This document shows, one piece after another, positions 8,148 through 16,206 of a stretch of DNA of 46,240 nucleotides (its first letter is position 1; every line of letters begins with the position of its first letter). The position numbers were made by a program, and so were the translations under genes. The stretch is from the NCBI RefSeq assembly GCF_002585305.1, contig NZ_NUNF01000037.1, positions 57,690-103,929 on the forward strand, written 5' to 3'. The notes beneath the pieces were generated by a model. The model saw only the letters and a program-made list of their open reading frames with translations. It was not told where the DNA came from and searched no databases. Source of the stretch: Bacillus sp. AFS037270 (GTDB taxonomy: Bacteria; Bacillota; Bacilli; Bacillales_B; DSM-18226).

Positions 8148-8705
8148 GTGGAGATATCAGAACATATTTATGCGCGGTCAAATCGCTTGATTTTGAGACA
8201 ATTTTCACAAAAAGATGTTGAATCCTTTTATTTGTACCGTTCGAGTCCTGAAGTGGCTAAATTTCAGTCTTGGGAGAATTATCAATATCACGATGCGGAA
8301 GTTTTTGTTAGAAAGCAATCGAAGAGTATGCCAGATCAACCTGGTACTTGGTTTCAGTTTGCGATTGCCTTAGTTGAGACGAATCATTTAATTGGAGATT
8401 GTGCTCTTCACACACTCTTGAATGAGCCTCGTATTGTCGAAATAGGTTTTACTTTAGCCGAAGAGCATCAGGGAAAAAGCTACGCCAGTGAAGCGGTGAG
8501 AGCATTATTGAGTTATGCTTTTAATGATCTCGGAAAACACAAGGTGATAGCCTTTACAGATGTTAGAAACGAAAAGTCGATCCGTCTACTTGAACGTGTA
8601 GGCATGAGGAGAGAAGGACATTTGTTGGAAAATTATATGTCAAAAGGACAGTGGGTTGACGAGTATCAATATTCATTACTGCAGTCGGAATGGAGAGAAA
8701 ACTAA
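8148..8705 (+). CDS. GNAT-family N-acetyltransferase (RimJ/RimL type)
   Basis: A 185-residue GNAT acetyltransferase. It begins with the typical SNRLILRQFSQKDVESFY strand, continues with IGFTLAEEHQGKSYASEAVRALL (the acetyl-CoA pyrophosphate loop, Q/G-rich) and ends with VRNEKSIRLLERVGMRREGHL, all classic RimJ/RimL signatures. The substrate cannot be told; the family acetylates N-terminal or small-molecule amines. The start is GTG at 8148 with GGAGAG about 10 nt upstream. It is convergent with the DUF3291 gene. Confidence 0.85.
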   Translation: MEISEHIYARSNRLILRQFSQKDVESFYLYRSSPEVAKFQSWENYQYHDAEVFVRKQSKSMPDQPGTWFQFAIALVETNHLIGDCALHTLLNEPRIVEIGFTLAEEHQGKSYASEAVRALLSYAFNDLGKHKVIAFTDVRNEKSIRLLERVGMRREGHLLENYMSKGQWVDEYQYSLLQSEWREN

Positions 8706-8791
8706 CCCAACCTCATTCAACAGATTTGTTAAATAGAAGTAATGGGGCATATTTTCCGCTTCCAATAAGGGGGCAAGAGAACTGCTCCCTG

Positions 8792-9259
8792 CTATTTAAC
8801 CACGAATGTCTCCCCAACCTCATCAAATGCGTGCTTATAGTCAAACGCAAAAGGAGTTGGTCCGTTCTGAATATAATAGTTGTATCTCTTGAAAGCCTCC
8901 TCCCAGGATACTTCCTTCACCTTCTCCGCCCACCATAATACATATGTAGGTTGTTTTTCTTGATGAGGTCCAATCCACTTGTTCCTGTCTCGTAATGCTT
9001 GTTTATGTTGACCTGAATAGGTAAAACGATATAAAGATTGAAGGTTCTTCCATACCGTTAATGTAAGAATGGGATCACCATCCCCTGGAATCGCTTCTTC
9101 AGGGAATGGCACTCCATTAGGTGAAAACTCCTTTATTAGATTCCCTGATTTAACGGCCTGTCGAATTACATCGTAACCCACTTCAAAAAACTCCCGAGAG
9201 GCAGGATGTTCATATGGATGTTTTAGCCTACCAACAGTATAGATCGCAACAAAAGCCAT
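8792..9259 (-). CDS. DUF3291 family protein
   Basis: A 155-residue soluble protein that I match from memory to DUF3291, a predicted ferredoxin-like alpha/beta barrel of unknown function. Visible hallmarks are LTLTVWKNLQSLYRFTYSGQH, the Trp pair in VLWWAEK, and the conserved end GPTPFAFDYKHAFDE. The N-terminus starts directly with the first beta strand. Length is normal for the family. No operon partner. A short hairpin with arms GGGGCA and TGCTCC (about 8770-8790) lies between it and the convergent GNAT gene. Confidence 0.75.
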   Translation of the reverse strand: MAFVAIYTVGRLKHPYEHPASREFFEVGYDVIRQAVKSGNLIKEFSPNGVPFPEEAIPGDGDPILTLTVWKNLQSLYRFTYSGQHKQALRDRNKWIGPHQEKQPTYVLWWAEKVKEVSWEEAFKRYNYYIQNGPTPFAFDYKHAFDEVGETFVVK

Positions 9260-9335
9260 AATTATCCCTCCATTTACACTTTTTACCTACATATATTCAA
9301 AAAACACTGGACTAATTCCTGATGAACAAAATTGC

Positions 9336-9360
9336 TAATAAATTAAAAATTAATTTATTA
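9336..9360. repeat. Perfect AT-rich inverted repeat
   Basis: The 11-bp arms TAATAAATTAA and TTAATTTATTA are separated by AAA. The sequence is low-complexity AT but perfectly symmetric. Confidence 0.5.
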
Positions 9361-9545
9361 TAATTCCCACTAGAATCTGCTCTCAGCTTTTTTATCTAGA
9401 GAAGGGGATATTAAAGAATTAAGTACTAATTTGGCTAATTAATTCTAACGTGATAAATTAAGCCAACAAGCTTAAAATAAATAATAAATAATTAAAGTTT
9501 ACTTCCTGTAGTTATAGAGCTAAAGGGGTGTTAGTTTCAAAAAAA

Positions 9546-9576
9546 CGGACTGTTTAGGCAGTCCGCTTTTCGTTTT
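9546..9576 (+). terminator. Terminator-like hairpin without an upstream gene
   Basis: CGGACTG and CAGTCCG form a 7-bp stem followed by CTTTTCGTTTT. No gene ends upstream on this strand within about 840 bases. Confidence 0.55.
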
Positions 9577-9697
9577 CCATTATTTTAACGAAATGGCAAA
9601 AACCAAACTTAAGCTTCAATTTTTATTCTTTTCCATTCAAATTCAGCGAAATATTCTCATCTTTTGGCAAATAATAATACCAAACTCTTGAAATTGG

Positions 9698-10207
9698 GTG
9701 TTATTATTGCGTGTTGTTCTGATGCTCACCGTTTTAATTAGTTGCTGGAAATTCGGAGATATAAAACATTGGAGAAAATATTACCCCACTATTTTATATT
9801 TGAGCACAAATAATTTATTATATTGCTTCTTTGTAAATGGAAAATATCATCTATGGAGGTTGGAACCCGATTTTTTATTAAACCAAACCTTTTCAGTTTT
9901 AATTCAAACTTTCGTTATTCTTCCATGTATTGTCATACTGTTTTTGTCGTATTTGCCTAAAAATTTCAAGAATCAAATAGTCTATTTAATTATATCAGGC
10001 TCCGTTCTTGTTGGTATTGAGGCTATAATGTATATTTTGGGAAAAATCACATATCATAACGGTTGGAATTTTGGATGGTCAATAGTCTTTAATTTCATTT
10101 GGGTTATTATGTTGAGATTTCATTACTTTAAGCCGATACCTGCTTGGATAGTTTCATTTATATCGACAGCTTTTTTTGTGATTTATTTTCATGTTCCTTT
10201 ACCCTAA
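9698..10207 (+). CDS. CBO0543-type integral membrane protein
   Basis: A roughly 169-residue protein with about five hydrophobic segments, resembling from memory the Firmicutes CBO0543 family of unknown function (motifs KHWRKYYPTILYLSTNNLLY and GWNFGWS). The start is uncertain: GTG at 9698 has no site, while TTG at 9707 has TTGGGTG upstream and would give 166 residues. A related but broken gene lies at 25068-25452 on the other strand. It is monocistronic. Confidence 0.6.
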   Translation: MLLLRVVLMLTVLISCWKFGDIKHWRKYYPTILYLSTNNLLYCFFVNGKYHLWRLEPDFLLNQTFSVLIQTFVILPCIVILFLSYLPKNFKNQIVYLIISGSVLVGIEAIMYILGKITYHNGWNFGWSIVFNFIWVIMLRFHYFKPIPAWIVSFISTAFFVIYFHVPLP

Positions 10208-10402
10208 TATAAGCAAATGACTTCCCGAAGAAACCCCATTAAGTATGGATAGGGAGATTCGATTAAGTAAAATTCTGAATGTATTCATGTAATAAGAGTT
10301 AACTTACATTTATAGTCTGTAAATTTTGAATAATAAATATTTCAAGTGATTTATGAAATGGTTAATTTATGTTAAGAGATGGAAAATCGCATTCTTTTTT
10401 CT

Positions 10403-10449
10403 TTGAATGCTTGTATTATAAGACTGTACTACAAAATGCAAGCATTCAA
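10403..10449 (+). promoter_or_regulatory. Inverted repeat abutting the lipoprotein ribosome binding site
   Basis: TTGAATGCTTG (10403-10413) and CAAGCATTCAA (10439-10449) are perfect 11-bp arms around a 25-nt loop. The right arm runs directly into GGAGG. It could be an operator pair or an RNA stem that modulates ribosome access. Confidence 0.45.
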
Positions 10450-10461
10450 GGAGGAATAAAA

Positions 10462-10638
10462 ATGAAAACTTTCAAAAACTGGTTATTTGCTTTGATGTCA
10501 GCATTGTTATTACTTGGAGCTGCTACAGCGTGCTCAAATGCTAGTTCAAAAACGGAAGACCCAAACACCCAGCAAACCAATGATGGTTCTCAAACCGATG
10601 ACGGTTCTCAAAGTGACAATGGAAATTCTGGTCAATAA
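10462..10638 (+). CDS. Small secreted lipoprotein
   Basis: A 58-residue protein: a signal sequence with a hydrophobic core (LFALMSALLLLGAATA), a lipobox-like ATAC with Cys24 as the probable lipidated residue, then a short, Ser/Asn/Asp/Gln-rich low-complexity tail with DDGSQ repeats. No enzymatic domain. The start at ATG 10462 follows AAGGAGG; the frame is open further upstream, but there it overlaps the inverted repeat and encodes nothing signal-like. Function unknown. Confidence 0.7.
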   Translation: MKTFKNWLFALMSALLLLGAATACSNASSKTEDPNTQQTNDGSQTDDGSQSDNGNSGQ

Positions 10639-10701
10639 GGAAATTCACTTATCATTTAGATTTGCATGTAGGTAATCTTACAGTTTTTTTTAATTCACCA
10701 G

Positions 10702-10753
10702 AAAAAAGCTGACTTCAAAAGGGGACAATTTAGCCCTTGAAATCAGCTTTTTT
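10702..10753. terminator. Long bidirectional terminator
   Basis: AAAAAGCTGA-CTTCAA on the left pairs with TTGAA-TCAGCTTTTT on the right around a C/G-rich centre. It serves the lipoprotein gene and probably the convergent ysnF-like gene. Confidence 0.8.
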
Positions 10754-10789
10754 ATAGTATGACTATCCAATCTTATTCACTGACAATGA

Positions 10790-11935
10790 TCATTTTTTCT
10801 TGTTTTTTATTTGATTTTTATTATTTTTATTTTCCTCTTTCGAAGAATTTTCGTTACTGTCGATTTCTTCTTTCACATTAGCTACTGTAATCGGTAAATC
10901 ACTTTCACTTTCATGTTCCTTACTAACAGTAGAATCTGTTAGCGTTCCGTTCGCTTCGAACTTATTACTTGAAGGTAATTCTGGTTTATTTTTCTCTCCT
11001 TTAACAACGAGGGAGCCTGTGCGTTTTTCTCGGGATTCTTCCTTTTTGTCTTCTTTCATAATGTTTTCAATATCGGGATTTCCTTCCACTATCAAAATAT
11101 CAGGGTTTTCCATTATAACTTCTTCGTGCGCTACTTCGGTCTTGGGTAGTGTAACAACTTCCGTGACGGAAGGGACGGAATGCTCAATTCGTGCTTCTTC
11201 TTTTCTGATGATATCTTGTACCTGCTTTGTTTCTTGAATTTTTCGCTTGCCTACAATTACTTCTTCAACGACTACAGGCCTTTTCGTTACTTCTATTCGT
11301 TCTTCCGTAATCGGAATACGAATGATTTCATCTTCTGCAAATGCGCTGCTATCATACTTTCCATCAATGACAGGACGGCGCTCAATATATACTTCTTCTC
11401 GAATAAGTGGAACATAAACAGTTCGCTGTTCTTCCACTACTTCTTTATGGAGCTGTAATTCTCCGACTTGGACACGCTCTTTTGTAATATCAAGCTGTTC
11501 TTCACGAAGTCGGACAGCTGTTGTTTTTTCGGTCTCAAATTGAGATTCATAAATAGGGCTATCGTAAGTTTCATTCGTATCAACCAGCAAAATCATTTTC
11601 CCATTATTTATTTCCTTTTCACACTGTTTTGCCGTAAATACTGGTAGTCCCCTTCCAATAAGCCTGCTGGATAGGGCGTTTGCCGGGCTTCCGCCCATTC
11701 CTACCGTCATCAAGGAAAAAAAGCTTTCCATCATGACACCAGCTAAGGTACTCACTTGTGTATCTGCTTCTACCATGACACCAGTTTGGGAAGTGATTGA
11801 TGGAATGTCACTTCGATATTTTGCCACAACCATCATATCTGTTTCACGATGCCCCTGACGTTTCAAACCTTCGATCGCATACAAGACTTCTTGCTCTGAA
11901 TTGAATGTTCCAACGATTCTTTTTTCCATACTCAT
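10790..11935 (-). CDS. ysnF: YsnF-like general stress protein (DUF2382)
   Basis: A 381-residue protein. The first 110 residues form a YflT/GSP17M-like domain (MEKRIVGTFNSEQEVLYAIEGLKRQG). Residues about 140-270 form a DUF2382 (YsnF/AvaK) domain with VRLREEQLDITKERVQVGEL and repeated V-x-V-P-x-x-REEV stretches. The tail (about 290-381) is a charged, disordered Lys/Glu/Asn extension longer than I expect. GGAGG precedes the first ATG by 9 nt. B. subtilis ysnF belongs to the sigma-B stress regulon, and a matching promoter is visible here. Confidence 0.85.
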   Translation of the reverse strand: MSMEKRIVGTFNSEQEVLYAIEGLKRQGHRETDMMVVAKYRSDIPSITSQTGVMVEADTQVSTLAGVMMESFFSLMTVGMGGSPANALSSRLIGRGLPVFTAKQCEKEINNGKMILLVDTNETYDSPIYESQFETEKTTAVRLREEQLDITKERVQVGELQLHKEVVEEQRTVYVPLIREEVYIERRPVIDGKYDSSAFAEDEIIRIPITEERIEVTKRPVVVEEVIVGKRKIQETKQVQDIIRKEEARIEHSVPSVTEVVTLPKTEVAHEEVIMENPDILIVEGNPDIENIMKEDKKEESREKRTGSLVVKGEKNKPELPSSNKFEANGTLTDSTVSKEHESESDLPITVANVKEEIDSNENSSKEENKNNKNQIKNKKK

Positions 11936-11998
11936 AATACCATGCCTCCTATAATGTACTAGTGCAGTAAAAAAATTACATCGAAGTGTATAGAATGT

Positions 11999-12024
11999 CT
12001 ACCCGAGTACTCTTCACTTGAAAC
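11999..12024 (-). promoter_or_regulatory. Sigma-B-type promoter of the ysnF-like gene
   Basis: On the minus strand GTTTCA (12019-12024) is followed after 14 nt by GGGTAG (11999-12004), close to the sigma-B consensus GTTTAA-N12-15-GGGTAT. It lies 64 nt before the start codon. Confidence 0.6.
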
Positions 12025-12128
12025 ATTTGCTAGAAAATATGGTGAACAAAAAAAAAAAAACGCCAATCACTTGGGAGTTGACGAGTTTTCCTCTATTTCC
12101 ACGCAATCGAAATATTTGTTAGTTATAT

Positions 12129-12317
12129 TCATCTTGTTGTGTAATTAACAATTAAAAAAGTGCTGATAAAGCCAATACCTATAAGAAAAGAAATAAACGG
12201 CCAATCACGGTCAGATGACTTTTTAAAGATAACGACCGCTAAAACAAACGAAAAAACGGTACCAATAAGTAACATTCTGTTTACCCACATAAATAAAATA
12301 CTATCTAACCACAGCAA
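12129..12317 (-). CDS. Small two-segment membrane protein
   Basis: A 62-residue hydrophobic protein with two probable membrane helices (about 5-30 and 40-58) joined by the short charged loop KKSSDRDW. The start is TTG with AGGAGA 8 nt upstream. No family recognised. It lies upstream of the ysnF-like gene on the same strand, but 190 nt with a separate promoter intervene. Confidence 0.5.
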   Translation of the reverse strand: MLWLDSILFMWVNRMLLIGTVFSFVLAVVIFKKSSDRDWPFISFLIGIGFISTFLIVNYTTR

Positions 12318-12633
12318 AAAAATTTCTCCTTTTATTTTGATTATGAGAATCCAATAAAAAATTGTGAAAAAAATAAAGAAAAAGAGAGTGATGATAAAGA
12401 CGTTATCAGCGGATATTCCTTCATTTAGAACTAGAGCTCTGTCTTAATAATTACATTATAAAAGCCATTGTTTAAGTTCTGATGAATTCTATGTAAACGT
12501 TTTTTAAAGATGTGATTGCTCTCTATTTAATATTTATGATATGGTATAATGCATCGTACTTGGTAAGTAGGGAAGTAAAATGGACAAAACAAACCTTAGG
12601 AGCTCAGGTATACAATAATAATGGAGTGATTAT
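12318..12633. other. Intergenic region before the small basic protein gene
   Basis: A 316-base AT-rich gap. TATAAT at 12545-12550 is a plausible -10 for the gene at 12634, without a good -35. No other structure recognised. Confidence 0.4.
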
Positions 12634-12810
12634 ATGAATAAAGCTAAGGGTAAAAGCGGTACAGGTAGAGGAACAGGAAAGAAGGGATGGAATCGTTGGC
12701 AAGCTAGTGCCAACAGAGCTAAGAGTGCCAAACCTTATGTAAGCAAAGGTGTAAAAAAATCAGAGGAGTCAAAGACCACCAACAATAGTAAAGGTGATAC
12801 ATCCGAATGA
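12634..12810 (+). CDS. Small basic protein, resembling DUF3934
   Basis: A 58-residue, very basic protein (Lys/Arg/Gly-rich) beginning MNKAKGKSGTGRGTGKKGWN and continuing RWQASANRAKSAKP. I believe this matches DUF3934, a small Bacillus family without known function, from memory only. GGAGTG lies 6 nt before the ATG, and a strong terminator follows 10 nt after the stop, so this is a complete single-gene unit. The Gly/Lys/Arg composition suggests nucleic acid contact (inference). Confidence 0.7.
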   Translation: MNKAKGKSGTGRGTGKKGWNRWQASANRAKSAKPYVSKGVKKSEESKTTNNSKGDTSE

Positions 12811-12819
12811 AATAACGTG

Positions 12820-12851
12820 TGCGTTTCTACTTTAGGTAGAAACGCATTTTT
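12820..12851 (+). terminator. Terminator after the small basic protein gene
   Basis: TGCGTTTCTAC and GTAGAAACGCA form an 11-bp stem with a 5-nt loop, followed by five T residues. Confidence 0.85.
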
Positions 12852-12886
12852 AAATTTGCTAACAAAACAGGTTAAATGGAGTCATA

Positions 12887-13753
12887 CTATCTCTGTGTTT
12901 TAAAAGGATACAGCTGGCGGTAATCGGTAGGTGTCATTCCTTCATGTTGTAAAAAACGTTTATTAAAATAACTTATACTCGGATAGCCTGCCTTTAGAGC
13001 AATTTCTTTAATTGTCATTTCCTTATTGTCCAACAGCCATTGCTTGCTCATTTGAAGCCGGCATAATGTAATAAACGCCATTGGCGTCATTTGTGTAGCC
13101 CGTTTAAAGAGACGGCAAAAATAATAGGTGCTTACACATGCTTGTTCTGCCCAGTAATCCAATTCGAATGGTTCACAAGCTTTGCTTTGCATCAACGGTA
13201 ACAAAGATTGAATACGATCGTCTAATTCTTGCTTTCTGTCAGAAGTCCGAGGCACCACATGTGTAATAAACTCTATTAAAAAAGTATAGGTAAGGGTGGA
13301 CAATCGAGACAAATGCAAAAAACTATTTTTCTCTGCTTCAAGAAGCAGCTGTTCATGTGCTTCTTCTAATGGTTGGAGATGTTGAACATTCCAAAGTGAA
13401 TGCCGATGAAAACCTTTATCCGATAAAAATGGTTGGAGGACACTACCATAAAAATGAATCCATCGAATATTCCAAGGGTCATTATGGCTGCTGTAATAAC
13501 GTTGTTCCTGCATAGGAAAATACAAAAAAGCATCCCCGCGCTTTAAGGAATATTGTTTACCATCCATTTCTACAAAGCCAGAACCAGAGACAACAAAGTG
13601 GATACTAAAATTATTAAGCGTTCCCACTTTTCGGTCGACCTGATGTTGCGGCTCATCCCAATACAATCCGATCGATTCGGGAAGGACCATATATTCATGA
13701 TCATTGAGTGTAGGTAATAAATATTGTCTTTGCATCTCCATCACTCTTTTCAT
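12887..13753 (-). CDS. AraC-family transcriptional regulator
   Basis: A 288-residue AraC/XylS regulator with an N-terminal cupin-like effector domain (about 20-150: HFVVSGSGFVEMDGKQYSL, RGDAFLYFP) and a C-terminal double helix-turn-helix (about 185-285: ACVSTYYFCRLFKRAT and IKEIALKAGYPSISYFNKRF). It is divergent from the oxidoreductase/aldo-keto reductase pair and presumably controls it in response to a sugar or polyol. The start is uncertain: the frame opens at 13753, but AAGAGTG upstream favours the seventh codon (ATG at 13735). Confidence 0.85.
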   Translation of the reverse strand: MKRVMEMQRQYLLPTLNDHEYMVLPESIGLYWDEPQHQVDRKVGTLNNFSIHFVVSGSGFVEMDGKQYSLKRGDAFLYFPMQEQRYYSSHNDPWNIRWIHFYGSVLQPFLSDKGFHRHSLWNVQHLQPLEEAHEQLLLEAEKNSFLHLSRLSTLTYTFLIEFITHVVPRTSDRKQELDDRIQSLLPLMQSKACEPFELDYWAEQACVSTYYFCRLFKRATQMTPMAFITLCRLQMSKQWLLDNKEMTIKEIALKAGYPSISYFNKRFLQHEGMTPTDYRQLYPFKTQR

Positions 13754-13762
13754 CGCAATATT

Positions 13763-13816
13763 GTTTCATATGTAGGGCAAAAAGATTCTATTTTTATTTT
13801 ATTATGAGTTTCATAT
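13763..13816. promoter_or_regulatory. Direct repeats in the divergent AraC/oxidoreductase promoter
   Basis: GTTTCATAT occurs at 13763-13771 and again at 13808-13816, 45 bp apart. The second copy overlaps TATAAT (13814-13819), a plausible -10 for the oxidoreductase operon. AraC-type activators usually bind direct repeats near the -35/-10. Confidence 0.4.
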
Positions 13817-13859
13817 AATGACAATATAGTATTATTTTTACATAAAGGAGAGGAATTGA

Positions 13860-14858
13860 ATGAATAAAATTCGTTGGGGTATTATCGGATGCGCCGGAAT
13901 TGCGAAGCGCTCGGTTATACCTGGAATCCAGCAATCTGATACGGGCGAAGTCGCTGCAATCGCAAGCCGCGGATTGGACAAGGCCATGCAAACAGCTGAA
14001 CAATTGATTATACCGAAAGCTTATGGAAGTTATGAAGAATTACTTGCTGATCCTACTATTGAAGCCGTTTACATTCCATTGCCTAATCACCTGCATAAAG
14101 AATGGGTTATCCGTGCTGCAGAAGCGGGCAAACATGTTTTATGCGAAAAGCCATTAGCGATCAATGCAGAAGAAGCACAGGAAATGCTTGAGGCTTGCGA
14201 AAAAGCTGGCGTTGTATTTGCTGAAGCATTTATGTACCGGTATCATCCGCGATATACCACCATTCGTGACATTATTAAATCGGGTGAGATAGGGGAGCTT
14301 CGCGGAATCCATGGCACCTTTACCTTTAACAATTCAAAGGATATGAACAATATTCGATATAAACAAGAGTGGGGCGGCGGCTCGTTATATGATGTTGGCG
14401 TTTATCCGATTAGTGCTGCACGCATGTTGTTAAACGAAGAGCCAAAAGCTGCAGCTGTTCATGCATTATTATCTGAAGAGCACGATCATGTAGATATGAT
14501 GGCCTCTGGCATTTTGGAGTTTAATAGAGGTGTAGCTTTAACTTTTGATTGCGGAATGTGGGCAGCTTTCAGAAATACGCTCGAAGTCTTGGGAACAGAA
14601 GGACGAATTGAAGTTCCTAGTGCTTTTGTAGTTAATCAGGATGAAGGAGATAACTTTTTTGTTTGTACAAAGGATGGGCGCCGAGAAGTGGAAGTTCCTC
14701 GCTTGAACCAATATGCCTTGCAAGCAGATGCAATTGGAAGAAGCATTCGAAACGGAGAACCGCTTCCATTTCCAGCATCCGATGCCGTCCTGAATATGAA
14801 AGTTTTAGATGCTTGTCTAACATCGGCAAGAGAACGTCGTCGTGTTGAGATTAACTAA
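13860..14858 (+). CDS. Gfo/Idh/MocA-family oxidoreductase
   Basis: A 332-residue NAD(P)-dependent dehydrogenase. The Rossmann loop GIIGCAGIAKR lies at residues 7-17 and the family's catalytic motif E96-K97-P98 in CEKPLA. The C-terminal alpha/beta domain carries EAFMYRYHPRY and GGSLYDVGVYPI. Relatives oxidise sugars, inositols or xylose-type substrates. GGAGAGG precedes the ATG. It is followed after 15 nt by the aldo-keto reductase, so the two form an operon opposite the AraC regulator. Confidence 0.9.
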   Translation: MNKIRWGIIGCAGIAKRSVIPGIQQSDTGEVAAIASRGLDKAMQTAEQLIIPKAYGSYEELLADPTIEAVYIPLPNHLHKEWVIRAAEAGKHVLCEKPLAINAEEAQEMLEACEKAGVVFAEAFMYRYHPRYTTIRDIIKSGEIGELRGIHGTFTFNNSKDMNNIRYKQEWGGGSLYDVGVYPISAARMLLNEEPKAAAVHALLSEEHDHVDMMASGILEFNRGVALTFDCGMWAAFRNTLEVLGTEGRIEVPSAFVVNQDEGDNFFVCTKDGRREVEVPRLNQYALQADAIGRSIRNGEPLPFPASDAVLNMKVLDACLTSARERRRVEIN

Positions 14859-14873
14859 TTGGAGGTCAAAATC

Positions 14874-15815
14874 ATGAATTCGATTACAATTCCAGGATTA
14901 TCAAAACCAGTAACCACTCTTATTCAAGGCTCTGATTATTTTAGGCCAAGTGTTTATGAAAAAGTTTGCAACGTGCTGGACCGTTTTATTGCTATTGGCG
15001 GGAATACGATTGACACTGCCCGTATTTACTGTGGCGGTGAGAGCGAACTGGCAATTGGTCAATGGATGAAAGACCGGAATAATCGTGAAGATGTCGTCAT
15101 TTTGACGAAAGGGGCTCACCACGACCAGAACGGCCCTCGTGTAAATCCAGAAGCCATATCAAAGGATCTGTTTGAGAGCTTAGAAAGACTTGGAACTGAT
15201 TATATCGATTTATATGCGTTGCATCGTGATGACCCAAATGTTCCAGTTAGTGTCATTATGGATGCATTAAATGAACATATTGCCGCGGGAAGAATTAAGG
15301 CAATTGGCGGGTCGAATTGGACGGTCGGGCGGTTGCAGGAGGCGAATGAATATGCGGCAGCAAATGGGTTAGTGGGATTTACTTTTAGTAGTCCAAATTT
15401 AAGCTTAGCCAAAGCGAAAGAACCATTTTGGGCAGGCTGTGTATCAGTTGATGCCGCAGATAGTGAGTGGCATGAAAAATATCAGCTCCCCATTTTATCG
15501 TGGTCTTCCCAAGCAAGAGGTTTCTTTACTGGCCGTTTCACGCCTGAAGATCAAAGCAACGAAGATCTTGTTCGTGTTTTCTACAGTGACGATAATTGGG
15601 AACGTTTACGCCGCGCTGAACAATTGGCGAAAGAAAAAGGTGTCAGCACCATTCAAATCGCTCTTGCCTATGTGCTCAATCAACCTTTTCCGACATGTGC
15701 CCTTATCGGTGCTCAAAATGAAGAAGAGTTAATCTCATGTTATGAGGGCTCCAAAATTGTCTTAACAAAAGAAGAGTTAAGATGGTTGGAACACGTTGAT
15801 ATAAGTGTGAGATAA
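14874..15815 (+). CDS. Aldo/keto reductase
   Basis: A 313-residue aldo/keto reductase (TIM barrel) with the catalytic tetrad visible: D47 and Y52 (TIDTARIYCGG), K79 (ILTKG) and H117 (YALHRDD). It reduces carbonyls with NAD(P)H. The ATG at 14874 follows TTGGAGG; the in-frame TTG inside that site is rejected. It probably works with the preceding Gfo/Idh/MocA enzyme on a shared sugar-type substrate. Confidence 0.9.
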   Translation: MNSITIPGLSKPVTTLIQGSDYFRPSVYEKVCNVLDRFIAIGGNTIDTARIYCGGESELAIGQWMKDRNNREDVVILTKGAHHDQNGPRVNPEAISKDLFESLERLGTDYIDLYALHRDDPNVPVSVIMDALNEHIAAGRIKAIGGSNWTVGRLQEANEYAAANGLVGFTFSSPNLSLAKAKEPFWAGCVSVDAADSEWHEKYQLPILSWSSQARGFFTGRFTPEDQSNEDLVRVFYSDDNWERLRRAEQLAKEKGVSTIQIALAYVLNQPFPTCALIGAQNEEELISCYEGSKIVLTKEELRWLEHVDISVR

Positions 15816-15838
15816 ACAGGTATGAATTAAATTTAAAA

Positions 15839-15879
15839 AAAATCGCCATCTGAGGATTTAACAGATGGCGATTTTTTTT
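15839..15879 (+). terminator. Terminator of the oxidoreductase operon
   Basis: ATCGCCATCTG and CAGATGGCGAT form an 11-bp stem with A residues before and eight T residues after. Confidence 0.9.
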
Positions 15880-15939
15880 GCCAATTGCTATTATTGTGAT
15901 TGTATTGTCCGAATCAATTAACTTATTTTGAGGTATTAA

Positions 15940-16128
15940 ATGAAGGTATATAGACTTAAAAGGCAGTTTAATGAATATAAAAGAGGAACACAGTTTTACT
16001 TGATTAGTGAATCAGAATTTATAGGCGTTAAAGAGTATGTATTGAGAACGAAAGATTTAACGAATAGGATATCGATCAATGAAAGTGAACTTCTTAAGAA
16101 TTTTACTTTATTAAAAGAAATCTTTTAA
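15940..16128 (+). CDS. Small hypothetical protein
   Basis: A 62-residue, soluble, mixed-charge protein; no family recognised. GAGGT is 5 nt before the ATG at 15940. It sits between the oxidoreductase operon terminator and the convergent LysR gene, and a hairpin (arms AGTGTGGT and ACCACACT, 16143-16173) follows it. Length and codon use are consistent with a real small gene, but evidence is limited. Confidence 0.5.
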   Translation: MKVYRLKRQFNEYKRGTQFYLISESEFIGVKEYVLRTKDLTNRISINESELLKNFTLLKEIF

Positions 16129-16142
16129 CGAATTCTCGCTAT

Positions 16143-16173
16143 AGTGTGGTATCAATATCTTTGACACCACACT
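16143..16173. terminator. Hairpin between convergent genes
   Basis: AGTGTGGT and ACCACACT (8-bp arms, extended by a GAC/ATC partial match) lie between the small gene and the LysR gene. Neither strand has a clean T run after the stem, so termination is doubtful. Confidence 0.35.
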
Positions 16174-16206
16174 AAAAATAAAATTAGATCAATACAGGCT
16201 TTAATA

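Larger units (their letters stand above)
9260..9697. other. Gene-free AT-rich stretch
   Basis: In 438 bases no convincing coding frame was found. It contains a 25-bp AT-rich palindrome (9336-9360) and a hairpin with terminator form (9546-9576), neither attached to an obvious gene. A small RNA or lost gene is possible. Confidence 0.5.

Noticed and set aside
10369..10461. 31-codon N-terminal extension of the small lipoprotein
   Set aside because: The internal ATG has AAGGAGG and begins a signal peptide; the extension lies over the inverted repeat.
16143..16173. Hairpin as terminator of the LysR gene
   Set aside because: Kept only as a low-confidence hairpin because neither strand has a T run directly after the stem.
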